64,000 bases of DNA from NCBI RefSeq assembly GCF_013318015.2, contig NZ_CP115841.1, positions 2,170,001 to 2,234,000 of the forward strand, read 5' to 3'. The position numbers were made by a program, and so were the translations under genes. Below, piece after piece: positions 47,063-56,939 of this stretch (position 1 is the first letter of the stretch; every line of letters starts with the position of its first letter). Origin of the DNA: Agrobacterium tumefaciens. Lineage in GTDB: Bacteria; Pseudomonadota; Alphaproteobacteria; Rhizobiales; Rhizobiaceae. The notes beneath the pieces were generated by a model that saw only the letters and a list, made by a program, of their open reading frames with translations, ran no database searches and was not told where the DNA came from.

Positions 47063-47105
47063 CCGGCTCCCCGACAACCACCGCTTCAAAAGAGACACGC
47101 GCAAC

Positions 47106-48353
47106 GTGACCGACACAAAAAAAATCGTGGTGCTCCTCAAGGGCTATCCGCGCCTGTCCGAGACTTTCATCGCCCAGGAACTTCTGGGGCTTGAAAAGGC
47201 TGGCCTTACGCTGGAACTCATGTCCATGCGCCGCCCGACGGATAAAAAACGCCACCCCGTTCACGATGAAATCCGCGCACCCGTGACCTACCTGCCGGAA
47301 TATCTGCATGACGAGCCCATCCGCGTGCTGAAGGCCCTGTGGGCATGCCGCAAAAAGCCAGGCTTCACCAAGGCGCTGCGTCGGTTTTTCAGCGATCTGC
47401 CGCATGATCTCAGCCGCAACCGCTTCCGCCGTTTCGGGCAGGCGGCCGTGCTGGCGCACGAATGGCCCGTAGATGCCGGGTGGCTGCACGTCCACTTCAT
47501 CCACACACCCGCCTCGGTCGCCGCCTATACACATCTTATCACCGGCACGCCCTGGACGATTTCGGCCCACGCCAAGGATATCTGGACCTCCAGCGACCGG
47601 GACCTTGCCGCAAAGCTGGAAAGCGCCCGCTGGGCCGTGACCTGCACCGCAAGCGGCTTTCAGCATCTTCGCACCCTTTCCGGCGTCAAGCAGAATGTGC
47701 ATTTGAGCTATCACGGTCTCGATCTCACCCGCTTCCCGCATTTCGACACGCCGCGTCCGCAAAGAGATGGATCGGACGCTCATGATCCGGTCAGGATTTT
47801 GAGTGTTGGACGGGCCGTCAAGAAAAAGGGCATCGATATTCTGTTGCAGGCTTTGGCCTCGCTTCCACAGGACATCCATTGGCGTTTCACCCATATCGGT
47901 GGCGGCGACGAACTTGCCGGGTTGAAAAAACTCGCCGACGAGCTTGGCATCGCCGACAGGATCGTCTGGACCGGCGCCATGGACCAGAAACAGGTGCTGG
48001 AGAATTACCGCGAGGCCGACCTCTTCGCCCTTGCCTGCCGCATCACCAGCGATGGTGACCGAGACGGTCTTCCCAATGTGCTGGTCGAGGCCGCCAGCCA
48101 GGCGCTGACCTGCATTTCCACCAATATATCAGGCATTCCGGAATTCTTCGTGGACGGTGAAAACGGCCTGCTGACGGAGCCCGAAAATCCGGTTGCCTTC
48201 GCCGAGGCTCTGCGCACGGCGATTACCGATCCACAATTGCGTGAGCGTCTGGGTAGTGCGGCGGAAAACCGTGTGCGAACCGCCTTCGACAACCGCACCA
48301 GCATTGCCGAGTTGAAGACGCTGTTCGAAACCGAGTGGGAAAAAACGCCATGA
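47106..48353 (+). CDS. glycosyltransferase family 4 protein
   Basis: A 415-residue GT-B enzyme. VVLLKGYPRLSETFIAQEL is the start seen in colanic-acid and exopolysaccharide glycosyltransferases, ILSVGRAVKKKGIDILLQAL begins the donor domain, and DGLPNVLVEAASQAL includes the E-x7-E-type motif. A GTG start is needed to keep the conserved N-terminus. The stop overlaps the next ATG (ATGA), so it is coupled with the MurG-like gene B. Confidence 0.9.
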   Translation: MTDTKKIVVLLKGYPRLSETFIAQELLGLEKAGLTLELMSMRRPTDKKRHPVHDEIRAPVTYLPEYLHDEPIRVLKALWACRKKPGFTKALRRFFSDLPHDLSRNRFRRFGQAAVLAHEWPVDAGWLHVHFIHTPASVAAYTHLITGTPWTISAHAKDIWTSSDRDLAAKLESARWAVTCTASGFQHLRTLSGVKQNVHLSYHGLDLTRFPHFDTPRPQRDGSDAHDPVRILSVGRAVKKKGIDILLQALASLPQDIHWRFTHIGGGDELAGLKKLADELGIADRIVWTGAMDQKQVLENYREADLFALACRITSDGDRDGLPNVLVEAASQALTCISTNISGIPEFFVDGENGLLTEPENPVAFAEALRTAITDPQLRERLGSAAENRVRTAFDNRTSIAELKTLFETEWEKTP

Positions 48354-49501
48354 CCGATACGGAAAAGCGCCCTTCCGTTTTCTTCTACGTCCAACACCTT
48401 CTGGGTATCGGCCATATCGCCCGCGCCAGCCGCGTTGCCAATGCCCTTCAGGCAGATGGTTTCGATGTCGTTCTGGTGACAGGTGGCACCCCGGTTCCCG
48501 GCTTTCCGGGCGAAGGCATCCGCCATGTCGAATTGCCGCCGATCGCCGTCAGCGACGGCAGCTTTTCCGGCCTTGTCGATAGTTCCGGCAAACCGGTCGA
48601 TGACGACTTCAAGAAGCTTCGAACGGATATGCTGATCGGCGCCTATCACGGCGCAAAGCCGGATATCGTCATCATAGAGGCCTTCCCCTTCGGCCGCAGG
48701 CAGGTGCGTTTCGAATTGCTGCCGCTTCTGCACGAGATCGAGGACAGTGAACCACGCCCGCTCGTCATGACGTCGCTGCGCGATATTCTGCAGGAAAAAA
48801 CCAAACCCGGCCGGGACGAAGAAACCGTGTCGCTGGTGAAGAAACATTTCGACGCGGTGCTGGTCCACGGAGATCCGGATTTCGTCCGGCTGGAGGAGAC
48901 CTTTCCCCTTGCCGGCGAAATCAGCCAGCGCGTTGTCTATACCGGCCTCGTCGCGCCGCTGCCACCGCCGGAACCGGCGGAAAAATTCGATATCGTCGTT
49001 TCCGCTGGCGGAGGTGCCGTTGGTGCAGCCCTTATCCGGGCCGCACTTGAGGCATCGCCTCTGCTGGAAGAGATCAAAAGCTGGTGCCTCATAACCGGCC
49101 CCAACATGCCGCAGGCAGATTTCGATGCGATCTCGGCGCAGGCGCCCGAAAATGTGTCCATCTTCCGCTTCCGCAAGGATTTCGCAAGCCTGCTTGCCGG
49201 CGCGCGGCTTTCGGTTTCGCAGGCCGGTTACAACACCGTCTGCGATATTCTACAGGCAAAATGCCGCTCGCTTCTGATCCCGTTTGCGGCCGATGGCGAA
49301 ACGGAACAGAGCGCCCGCGCCGAACGGCTGGCGCGGCTGGGACTGGCACAGGTTCTGGAAGAGAAGGAAATCTCTGCGCAATCCATGGCCGATGCCATCA
49401 GGGCGGCATTGGCCCTGCCGGGACCGGACGTGATCCACCTCGATCTCGATGGCGCCGCAGGAACGGCTAGAGCTTTGCGCCGCCTTTTTGATGAGCGGTG
49501 A
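48350..49501 (+). CDS. MurG-like (GT28-type) glycosyltransferase B
   Basis: A 383-residue paralogue of the protein at 45854. FYVQHLLGIGHIARASRVA is the N-terminal loop and QAGYNTVCDILQAKCRSLLIP the donor-site segment; VVSAGGGAVGAAL is the central glycine-rich part. The ATG overlaps the GT4 stop. Its last 35 bp overlap the convergent cutC gene. With its two neighbours it probably makes a glycan or glycolipid with at least three linkages. Confidence 0.86.
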   Translation: MTDTEKRPSVFFYVQHLLGIGHIARASRVANALQADGFDVVLVTGGTPVPGFPGEGIRHVELPPIAVSDGSFSGLVDSSGKPVDDDFKKLRTDMLIGAYHGAKPDIVIIEAFPFGRRQVRFELLPLLHEIEDSEPRPLVMTSLRDILQEKTKPGRDEETVSLVKKHFDAVLVHGDPDFVRLEETFPLAGEISQRVVYTGLVAPLPPPEPAEKFDIVVSAGGGAVGAALIRAALEASPLLEEIKSWCLITGPNMPQADFDAISAQAPENVSIFRFRKDFASLLAGARLSVSQAGYNTVCDILQAKCRSLLIPFAADGETEQSARAERLARLGLAQVLEEKEISAQSMADAIRAALALPGPDVIHLDLDGAAGTARALRRLFDER

Positions 49502-50207
49502 GGATCGCCTTTAACTCTCGAACGGCCTCTTCATCCGTGCCCTTGCGCCCTGCGCCGGTGAAACCGAGTTTCGCCACCCGGCTTTCCGGATCGTAAAACG
49601 GAATGGCGGAACAGGATGCGTGGATCTCCGTAATGGGAAAGCGGTCCAGCAATGTCTGCACGACTGGTGGACGCACCCCGGCCCCCGGCATGATGACAAT
49701 TCGTCCGGCGGCAAGCTCGGATAATCGGGCCAAGGTCTCGATGCCCTCAAGCGCCGAACGCGCGCCCCCGGAGGTCAGAATTCTCGGGAAACCCAGCGCG
49801 ATAGCGGCCTCCAAGGCTTCATCCATGTCGGGAACAACGTCGATCGCCCGGTGCAGCGTCATATCGAGCCCGTTGGCGTGGCGGCACAGCTCTTCGAGCA
49901 GGGGAATATCGAGCGAGCCATCGCCAAGCGAGGCACCGAGCACCACGCCGGAAAGCCCCGCCGCGCGCGCCGCATCGATATCGCGTTTCATCACATCGGC
50001 TTCGTCGCGCGTGAACACGAAATCCCCGGCGCGCGGCCTGATCATCACGCTCACCGGCAGGGCGTAGGCCGCCGCCCGGTGCATGAAACCCGCAGACGGC
50101 GTCACACCGCCACCGGACAATGCCGCGCAAAGTTCTATTCGGTCGGCCCCACCCCTGACCGCCGCTTCCAGACCGGCCACGTCGTCCACGCAAATCTCGA
50201 GAATCAT
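49467..50207 (-). CDS. cutC: CutC family protein
   Basis: A 246-residue TIM-barrel protein of the CutC family, named after a copper-tolerance phenotype in E. coli although its chemistry is unresolved. ILEICVDDVAGLEAAVRGGADRIEL is cut here to its key part: conserved GADRIELC and SGGGVTPS, MIRPRAGDF and LTSGGARSALEG. ATG at 50207 follows aaagaggttacg; the longer frame is without similarity. Last gene of the operon that begins with the RpiR gene, where a role in sugar metabolism is as likely as one in copper. Confidence 0.92.
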   Translation of the reverse strand: MILEICVDDVAGLEAAVRGGADRIELCAALSGGGVTPSAGFMHRAAAYALPVSVMIRPRAGDFVFTRDEADVMKRDIDAARAAGLSGVVLGASLGDGSLDIPLLEELCRHANGLDMTLHRAIDVVPDMDEALEAAIALGFPRILTSGGARSALEGIETLARLSELAAGRIVIMPGAGVRPPVVQTLLDRFPITEIHASCSAIPFYDPESRVAKLGFTGAGRKGTDEEAVRELKAILTAHQKGGAKL

Positions 50208-50286
50208 CGTAACCTCTTTCTTTTGAATGTGCCGTGTTTTCGCGCCGGCTAATCCGAAAACCGCCCACACTTTTCGGTCCGACGCT

Positions 50287-51492
50287 CTACCTGCGGCGGC
50301 CCTTCCCATCAAGCGCGTAGAGCATGTAAACGCCGCCGAGACCTACAACCGCTCCCAGGATTGAAGTGCCTGAATAGCTCGTGACGAGCGTGCCGACGGC
50401 AAAAATCAGCGCACCCAAACCCGCGCCGAGGAAGATGTTGACGGCAATCAGCGAGCTTCCAAGCCCCGGCCGATCCGCAATCAGTTCCTGCAGATAGGTG
50501 ATCGGGATACTGATGATGGCGGCTGCGCCGAGCGCGCTGATCAAGGTCTGCGCATAGATATGCCAAGGTGCCGTCGCGAGACCCTGCAGGATGAGGTAGA
50601 TGGCATAAAGCCCCGCTCCCGCCGCAAGGGTCAGCGTTTGCGGCACCTTCTTTTCGATCCAGCCCCACAGCAGAATGAAGACGATTTCCAGCGCGGCAAC
50701 GATGCCAGCGACGATACCGATATCCGCGACCGTTCCCTTTGCCTGACCCGTTATGATGAGCGAGCGGATGGAATCATTGAGATGCAGCATCGAGCAGATG
50801 AGCGCGATGGCGATGATCCGCAGCAGCACCCGTCGCTCCCCGATTTCCGCAAGTGAAGCGCGGACACCGAAGCGTGCCTGCGTGTTCACCGATGCCGGCG
50901 TCGCCGTGCGCGGCAGGCAGAAGGCGACCAGCAGAAAGCAGATAAGCGCGCAAATGCCTGAGAACAGGAAAGCCATCAGCATATTGCCGGAGTTTACCAG
51001 AAAAATACCGACGATGCCCGGCACCAGTACCCATGAAAGCGAAATCGTGGCCCGCATGATCGAATTCACGGCAATCATGTCGCCCGTCGAAAGATTGCGG
51101 GCATCGGCGCGCACATGCGCGAAAATCAGAGAGTTCATCGCCCCGAAAATCGGCAGGAGCAGCAGCTTTGCGGTCACGAAGGCGGTGGCATTACCAACGA
51201 GATAAACCAGCAGATAGCCGCTGACGCCGAAAAGCGCGATCAGCAGCATGGGTTTGCGATATTCGCCGAGCCGGTCTGCAACGATGCCCATCAGGACGCT
51301 GGCGCTGACATTGATGACGGCGGCAAACAGCATCAGCAGGGAATAGACGGTGTTGCTGAGCCCGATTTCGCGAATGCCGATCACCGCCTGATAGGGGGCG
51401 GTGGCGGCATTCGAAAATCCGAAGAACAGGATGGCGAGCGCCCCGATGCGGATCGACGGATTGTTGAAAACGAGGGAAAGAGCCGACGGCAT
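50287..51492 (-). CDS. MFS transporter, sugar-efflux (SET)-like
   Basis: A 401-residue permease with about 12 membrane helices. The loop between helices 2 and 3 reads MGIVADRLGEYRKPML, close to the MFS DRxGRR motif. A long hydrophilic loop around residues 185-210 divides the halves. It resembles SetA-type sugar exporters. ATG at 51492 is preferred to a GTG at 51519. It lies between M81 and cutC genes in the amino-sugar operon and may export or import a sugar derivative. Confidence 0.85.
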   Translation of the reverse strand: MPSALSLVFNNPSIRIGALAILFFGFSNAATAPYQAVIGIREIGLSNTVYSLLMLFAAVINVSASVLMGIVADRLGEYRKPMLLIALFGVSGYLLVYLVGNATAFVTAKLLLLPIFGAMNSLIFAHVRADARNLSTGDMIAVNSIMRATISLSWVLVPGIVGIFLVNSGNMLMAFLFSGICALICFLLVAFCLPRTATPASVNTQARFGVRASLAEIGERRVLLRIIAIALICSMLHLNDSIRSLIITGQAKGTVADIGIVAGIVAALEIVFILLWGWIEKKVPQTLTLAAGAGLYAIYLILQGLATAPWHIYAQTLISALGAAAIISIPITYLQELIADRPGLGSSLIAVNIFLGAGLGALIFAVGTLVTSYSGTSILGAVVGLGGVYMLYALDGKGRRR

Positions 51493-51555
51493 GAAGGTTC
51501 GCCTGAGATGATCCGGCACGGCCGGATCGCTGAATGAAATGCTATCGAACCGCTG

Positions 51556-52989
51556 TCATCGCCAGCGGGCCGAAAGGATGGGTTTCGGGATATAGTTGAA
51601 ATGCGGTTTCCATGGGTAAAAATCGCCATCCCGGCGGCGATTGGGGAGGTTTTCGATATCCTGATTGATAACCCCCTCCGTCAACGCCATGAGATTGGGA
51701 TTGGCGATGGGCGCAAGCTCCGGCGAAAGATAACCTGACTTGACGACGAGCAGCCTTACCGCCTTCGGATCGAAGCCCAGACGGGTGAAATCCGCGATCA
51801 TGTGATAGGGCCTGCGCCTTGCGGCCAGAATGACGGTAATGCCATCGATGACGACTACCGCCTGCCGCTGATCGGAAGCACCTGGATCGTCCAGTTTCAG
51901 GACCTTGGCTTCGACAGTGATGGAAGGGCTTTCGGGATCGAGACTGCCGCCGATCTTCAGGGAAAGCGCCGCGCCCTCGCCCGCCGCAAAACAGGCCTCG
52001 ACCGCCGGCCTGTCGGTGATGCCGCCGATCAACGCGCCCTGCCAATTGCGCGCAATCAACGCCGCCAGAACATCGGCGCGATCGCCCACCCCGCCGCCGG
52101 TCGGATTGTCGCCGGAATCCGCCAGAATGATCGGCCCGGTTGTTGTTTTTTCCGCAATATCCATGATGACCTCGAGCGGTTCGGTCACGGGACCGAAACG
52201 GAAATCCTGTCGGGCATTCCAGTAGGATTGCGCAATCTCCGAGGCGACCGCCTGCGCGGCCTCTCTGTCCGTCCCGGTCACGACAGCGCAGGCCGTCGCC
52301 CTTGGTTCATCGGCCCAGACGTAGCCGATCATGAAATTCGCATCCCAAATGCCGGGCCGCGCGTCGTAGTCCGGCAAGAGGGCATAGAGGCTTTTGGCCG
52401 GTTCATCTTCCGTGGAGGTTTTTTCACCCGGCAGGAGAACGGGGATTTTCGCCCATGCCACACCGGGCTTCTCGCCAGTTTTCAGAGCCTTGATGAGCAT
52501 CGTCCACGCCCGCACCATCGTCTCGCGCACATCGATATGCGGCGCAGTTCGGTAGCCGGCGAAAATATCCAATTGGTCGATGATCGACTGGCTGACATTG
52601 CCGTGCAGGTCGTAGCTGGCGGAAATGATCACATCCGGTCCGACTACGGCGCGGGCGCTGGAAATCCAGTCCCCTTCCGCATCGTCCATTCCCTCGACAT
52701 TCATCGCGCCATGCATGGCGAGATAAAGCCCGTCGAGCGGCAGGCAAGCCTTGAGACGCTCCAAGAATTCCTGCTTGAACGCATCATAGGCCGCGCGCGA
52801 CACCGGGCCACCCGGCACCGCCCGCGCATGCAGAAGCGGCAACACTTCCGCTCCACCTTCGCCGAGGAAATTGAAATACTCTGCTTCCAGCAACTCCGCG
52901 CCGCGAAAGACGCGAAAATCTTCCTGACGCATCAGCACCGGCGAATAGGTGCTGCATTCGGTATGAATTCCACCAACGGCAATACGCAT
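51556..52989 (-). CDS. M81 family metallopeptidase (MlrC-like)
   Basis: A 477-residue protein related to MlrC of microcystin degraders. Probable zinc ligands lie in GGIHTECSTYSP near the N-terminus and SASYDLHGN in the middle; ILADSGDNPTGGG and MHGAMNVEG are conserved blocks. No signal peptide. In rhizobia such genes often sit in sugar or peptide catabolic operons; the true substrate here is unknown but may be a peptidyl or amide-linked sugar. ATG follows agaggaaggcgag, 12 bp after the hexosaminidase stop. Confidence 0.9.
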   Translation of the reverse strand: MRIAVGGIHTECSTYSPVLMRQEDFRVFRGAELLEAEYFNFLGEGGAEVLPLLHARAVPGGPVSRAAYDAFKQEFLERLKACLPLDGLYLAMHGAMNVEGMDDAEGDWISSARAVVGPDVIISASYDLHGNVSQSIIDQLDIFAGYRTAPHIDVRETMVRAWTMLIKALKTGEKPGVAWAKIPVLLPGEKTSTEDEPAKSLYALLPDYDARPGIWDANFMIGYVWADEPRATACAVVTGTDREAAQAVASEIAQSYWNARQDFRFGPVTEPLEVIMDIAEKTTTGPIILADSGDNPTGGGVGDRADVLAALIARNWQGALIGGITDRPAVEACFAAGEGAALSLKIGGSLDPESPSITVEAKVLKLDDPGASDQRQAVVVIDGITVILAARRRPYHMIADFTRLGFDPKAVRLLVVKSGYLSPELAPIANPNLMALTEGVINQDIENLPNRRRDGDFYPWKPHFNYIPKPILSARWR

Positions 52990-53001
52990 CTCGCCTTCCT
53001 C

Positions 53002-54921
53002 TCAATAGACCGGGCTCAAGCGGACGATGGCGGAGAAACGCAGCCAGTCCTTCTGCGCTTTCGGCGTCCACGCCGCCTCGGCAATGGCGGGCAGTCTCGG
53101 GAAAACCAGATGGTTGAAATAGGCGCGATTGAGGAAATGCTCGGACCAGATGCAGGCCTGAACGCCTTTCATTCGCTCCTTCAATTCCTCGGGGAACTCA
53201 CCGACTGCCTCGTAAGCATATGTATGCGACGGCGGAACGGTGCCGGCCCAGCTTGCGCCCGGCTCCTGCCAGGCTTCATCCTGCACCATGTCGAGATAAT
53301 AGGCCTGTCCCGGCGTCATCACGACGTCATAGCCCTGCTTTGCAAGCTCCAGGCCAACTTCCGGCTTCTGCCAGGCCATCAGCAATGTTCCCGAGGGATC
53401 GACGCCGCCGCCATGCGAAACTTCATCCCAGCCGGCAAGCTGGCGGCCGCGCTCATGCAGCATCCCCTGAATACGTTTCATGAAATAGGACTGGATACCG
53501 AATGTGCCGTCGAGGCCTTCCTTTTCCATCAACGACTTGGCAAGCGGCGAGGCAAGCCAGGAGCCATCTGCTACCTCGTCGCCGCCGATATGAATCAGCC
53601 GCGAGGGGAAAAGCTCCACCATCTCGTCGAATATCTTGCCAAGGAATTCATAGGTCGGCTCGATGGCGGGATTGAGCGCATTGTTGGGATAGCCCTGTAC
53701 GGAGCGATAGCTGTCCGGCGCTTCCTGCCCATCCGTCAGCTCCGGATAGGCAACGAGAGCTGCCGTGCTGTGGCCGGGAATATCGACCTCCGGCACGATT
53801 TCGATGTTCAGTGCCGCCGCATGCGCGACGACCATGCGAACATCATCCTGCGAGTAATAACCGGAAACCGGCTCAGCCCCATTGCCGAGCTGCGGCAGAA
53901 GCGGCGCATCCGGGCCGCGCGTCGCGCCGACTGTCGTCAGCAGCGGGTAGGCCTTGATTTCGAGACGCCAGGCCTCGTCATCCGTCAGGTGCCAATGGAA
54001 CCGGTTCATGCGCAGCCATGCAAGAATGTCGATCAGCCGCACGACATCACCGGTCGGATAGAATTGTCGCGAGACATCCAGATGGCAACCGCGCCAGCTG
54101 TAACGCGGCGCATCGGCGATGGTGCCTGAAACCGGGAAACGGAATTTGGTATCGGTGCGCGCGCCGTGCAGCAATTGCGCGAGCACAGTCAGGCCGTATT
54201 GCAGACCTGCAGCGGCCGAATATTCCACGACGACGGCGTCATCAGAGAAAGACAGGCGATAACCTTCCGCTTCCAGACCGCTATGTTGCTTGAAACGAAG
54301 CGGTTTGCCCTCATGAACAGGCGCGAGGCTGAAAGGCACGTGACCAACGGCAAAAAGCCTCCGGAACAGCGACGAAACAGTTTCCACCGCAAGCACTTCT
54401 TCCTTGCCTGCCTCTTCGGTCGGGAAGAGTGCGACGGGGAAGTCTTCGCCCGGCGCGGCATCGATTTCTGCAGGCCAGGGCTGGATGGCGAAGGGCAGAT
54501 CGAGCTTTCCTTCGGGAAGCAGGGCTGGCGCCGGCTCGCTATGGAGCCCGTCAAGCATCAGGTCAGCGACATCAACCGCGCGATGTGTGCCGTCGGCAAG
54601 GCTGATATAGGCGGATTTCGCACCGTCTGTGCGATGGCGGGCAGGCCTGAGCAGGCCGTCAACGGTGAAACGCCACGATTTCCCGGCTTCCAGCACAAAA
54701 CCCCGTGGCGGCGCAAATTCATGGAAATTGGCATTGCGGCGCAGATAGACGGCGTTGCCGCAGACGGGCTTGTCGATGGTCCGCGTCAGCGACGTATAGA
54801 CGATCCGGAAATCCTTCACCGGCTCGCTGGAAAGATTGAACAGGGTGAAGGTGAAGCCACCCGATGCGGAATCTTCGAGCGGATGCCATGAGTTTTCGAG
54901 ACGAAATTGTGCGAGCGCCAT
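53002..54921 (-). CDS. beta-N-acetylhexosaminidase (GH20)
   Basis: A 639-residue GH20 enzyme that removes terminal beta-GlcNAc or GalNAc. The catalytic pair is D448-E449 in HIGGDEVADGSW; HLTDDEAWRLEIK and SRQFYPTGDVVRLID are other family segments. An N-terminal domain of about 250 residues precedes the barrel. No signal peptide, so it works in the cytoplasm on imported oligosaccharides, for example chitobiose or murein fragments. This fits the sugar ABC importer encoded nearby. Confidence 0.95.
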   Translation of the reverse strand: MALAQFRLENSWHPLEDSASGGFTFTLFNLSSEPVKDFRIVYTSLTRTIDKPVCGNAVYLRRNANFHEFAPPRGFVLEAGKSWRFTVDGLLRPARHRTDGAKSAYISLADGTHRAVDVADLMLDGLHSEPAPALLPEGKLDLPFAIQPWPAEIDAAPGEDFPVALFPTEEAGKEEVLAVETVSSLFRRLFAVGHVPFSLAPVHEGKPLRFKQHSGLEAEGYRLSFSDDAVVVEYSAAAGLQYGLTVLAQLLHGARTDTKFRFPVSGTIADAPRYSWRGCHLDVSRQFYPTGDVVRLIDILAWLRMNRFHWHLTDDEAWRLEIKAYPLLTTVGATRGPDAPLLPQLGNGAEPVSGYYSQDDVRMVVAHAAALNIEIVPEVDIPGHSTAALVAYPELTDGQEAPDSYRSVQGYPNNALNPAIEPTYEFLGKIFDEMVELFPSRLIHIGGDEVADGSWLASPLAKSLMEKEGLDGTFGIQSYFMKRIQGMLHERGRQLAGWDEVSHGGGVDPSGTLLMAWQKPEVGLELAKQGYDVVMTPGQAYYLDMVQDEAWQEPGASWAGTVPPSHTYAYEAVGEFPEELKERMKGVQACIWSEHFLNRAYFNHLVFPRLPAIAEAAWTPKAQKDWLRFSAIVRLSPVY

Positions 54922-54963
54922 GATGCTCCCCTTTATTGTGCTTCAAGCCCGAGAGGACTTCGG

Positions 54964-55746
54964 TCAGTAGTGTTCGGATTGTGAGAAAGTGCGGGCGAGC
55001 GGCGCCTGCCCTGCCGTCAGGCCGCAATCCACCGGCAGGCACACGCCGCTGATGGCCGCTGCCTGTGGCCCGGCTAGAAAAGCGACGGCGTTGGCGACAT
55101 CCTCAGGCCTCACGATGCGCTGCAACGGATACCAGTGCTTCGCTTCCTCGAAGACCTGAGGATTGACTGCCGCCCGCGCTTCCCAAGCCTGCGTGCGCAC
55201 GGTTCCTGGAGCAACAGCATTGGAACGGATGCCGAATTTTCCATATTCGACAGCGATCAGCTTCGTCAGATGGATCAAGCCTGCCTTTGCCGCGCTATAG
55301 GCGGGATGGCCGAACACAGCCATGCCGTTGACGGAGGTGATATTGATGACAGACCCTTGCGTGCGCTTAAGCGCGTCCTCGAAAGCCCTGAAGCAGAGAA
55401 ACGGTGCTTCCAAGTTAAGGGCATTGTCCTTGCGCCATATCTCTGCGGTCGTGTCGTGCAGGCTGACGGCCCTTGCAGCACCAGCATTGTTGACGAGGGT
55501 GGCGACATCACCCAGCTCCGCAACCTCCAAGGCCAGCCTTGCAAGATCCTGCGGATCGGTGACGTCGCAGGTTTTCGAAACGAAGGCGGAACCGGAAAGC
55601 AGGGAAAGCGCATTGGAAACGGCGTCGGGATCGATATCCACCAACACCACCTTCGCGTGGCTTTCAGAAAGCGCCGCGGCAATTGCCCGGCCGATGTCGC
55701 CCGCCGCGCCCGTTACGACGGCGACCTGGTCTTTCCTGTCCTGCAT
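54964..55746 (-). CDS. short-chain dehydrogenase/reductase
   Basis: A 260-residue SDR. The cofactor motif is VVTGAAGDIGRAIA, NNAG is at about residue 86, and the catalytic YxxxK is YSAAK with the Ser in INITSVNG. VDIDPDA at the end of strand 2 suggests NAD rather than NADP. Function is probably oxidation of a sugar or its derivative in the same operon. It is 42 bp from the hexosaminidase gene. Confidence 0.92.
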   Translation of the reverse strand: MQDRKDQVAVVTGAAGDIGRAIAAALSESHAKVVLVDIDPDAVSNALSLLSGSAFVSKTCDVTDPQDLARLALEVAELGDVATLVNNAGAARAVSLHDTTAEIWRKDNALNLEAPFLCFRAFEDALKRTQGSVINITSVNGMAVFGHPAYSAAKAGLIHLTKLIAVEYGKFGIRSNAVAPGTVRTQAWEARAAVNPQVFEEAKHWYPLQRIVRPEDVANAVAFLAGPQAAAISGVCLPVDCGLTAGQAPLARTFSQSEHY

Positions 55747-55795
55747 CTCATGCTACTCCTTCGAAGCTTTCCAGAGCGGGTTTTGAGGTCAAGCC

Positions 55796-55862
55796 GCTCT
55801 ACATCTTTGTTTTTATGCATTTTCCGGGCGTGAAACCGCTACGCGGGCTCACTGGAAATGCT
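55796..55862. repeat. rhizobial intergenic palindromic repeat, copy 2 (inverted)
   Basis: Read on the minus strand this segment is ctagagcatttccagt... with the core tagcggtttcacgcccggaa, then aatgcataaaaacaaag. It shares its core and ends with the copy at 6492-6545 in opposite orientation. It lies between the RpiR and SDR genes. Confidence 0.65.
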
Positions 55863-56726
55863 CTAGTCACCCAGCAATTGCCGGTCGTCCGGATCACGAT
55901 GCTCCACAAGCTGCTGCTTGATGTGCCGCAGGGTCACCATCGACCGCTGCCGGTGGTGATAGGCAGCTAGCGTCGCCAGAACATCAACCGCCGCCAGATA
56001 GGCATAACGCGATGATGTTGGGCGGAAGATATTGTTTCCCTCAGGCACGTTGACGGCCACCACCATATCGGCGGCCAAGGCGACGGGCGTATCGCTCTGG
56101 GTCAGCGCGATGGTGGTAACCCCCATTTCCCGCGCCAGCCTGAAGCACTTCACCAATTCCATGTTGCGGCCGGAAAAGGAGGATCCGATGATAACGTCTT
56201 CCTTCCGCGCAGCGGCAGTCATCATCAATTGCATGCTGTGATCGGCGCTGGTCGAAACGCGCAGGCCAAGGCGAAACAGCCGGTTCTGGATTTCCGATGC
56301 GATCATCGAGGAATTACCACCGGCTCCAAACGCGTAGATCATGCCGCTATTGGCAATCCGGACGGCCGCTTCGTCGGCGAGGGCGGGATCGAGCGTCTTG
56401 TGCAGCAGGAAAAGCGCCTCCTGCGCCTTGGCAAGCACTTCCTCGGCGACGTCCGAGGGGCCCGTGCTTGTCGGTTCCGAGGTGAGGTAGCGGATGCCGA
56501 CATAAGCGGTCTTGGCAAGGCTGACCTTGAAATCCGAAAAGCTCTGGCAACCCAGACGGCGGCAGAACCGCGTCACGGTTGGCGGGGAAACCTCGGCGCG
56601 GGCGGCAAGCTCGATGATCGATGCATTGACCGCAAACTCGAAGTCCGAAACCAGGATATCGGCGATCCGCCGCTCCGATTGCGAGAACTGTCCCCTGTCG
56701 TCTTGAATCTTTGCGAAAATATCCAT
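55863..56726 (-). CDS. RpiR-family transcriptional regulator with SIS domain
   Basis: A 287-residue regulator. An N-terminal helix-turn-helix (ELAARAEVSPPTVTRFCRRL) is followed by a phosphosugar-binding SIS domain (IYAFGAGGNSSMIASEIQNR). Such proteins sense sugar phosphates such as GlcNAc-6-P or MurNAc-6-P. ATG at 56726 is preferred; the frame continues to a TTG at 56750. It heads the operon SDR-GH20-M81-MFS-cutC and its upstream gap contains two palindromic candidate operators shared with the importer operon. Confidence 0.92.
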   Translation of the reverse strand: MDIFAKIQDDRGQFSQSERRIADILVSDFEFAVNASIIELAARAEVSPPTVTRFCRRLGCQSFSDFKVSLAKTAYVGIRYLTSEPTSTGPSDVAEEVLAKAQEALFLLHKTLDPALADEAAVRIANSGMIYAFGAGGNSSMIASEIQNRLFRLGLRVSTSADHSMQLMMTAAARKEDVIIGSSFSGRNMELVKCFRLAREMGVTTIALTQSDTPVALAADMVVAVNVPEGNNIFRPTSSRYAYLAAVDVLATLAAYHHRQRSMVTLRHIKQQLVEHRDPDDRQLLGD

Positions 56727-56866
56727 GCTCACCGGTCTCCGTTCCGCCAAAACTTAAGGCTTGGCCCCGTTTCCGATGCACCCTAATCCGAGACGCCCGT
56801 CAACCGTACACACCCATGAATCGACCATGTTTCGCCCCGTTGACGACACGCCGGACACCTTTGATT

Positions 56867-56881
56867 TGAAAATTATTTTCT
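56867..56881. promoter_or_regulatory. candidate RpiR operator A
   Basis: TGAAAATTATTTTCT, nearly symmetrical. It is 73 bp (seven helical turns) from site B and resembles site C at 63201 in reverse complement at 12 of 15 positions. Assignment to the RpiR protein is inference. Confidence 0.5.
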
Positions 56882-56939
56882 CTGTTGATTGCGAGATGAG
56901 CATATGCCAACAATCTTCGCCAGAGAAATATCCAAATCT

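Noticed and set aside
51802..54129. 775-residue plus-strand frame opposite the M81 and GH20 genes
   Set aside because: It spans two well-supported minus-strand genes and the gap between them, with low-complexity Arg/Gly/His composition typical of antisense frames.
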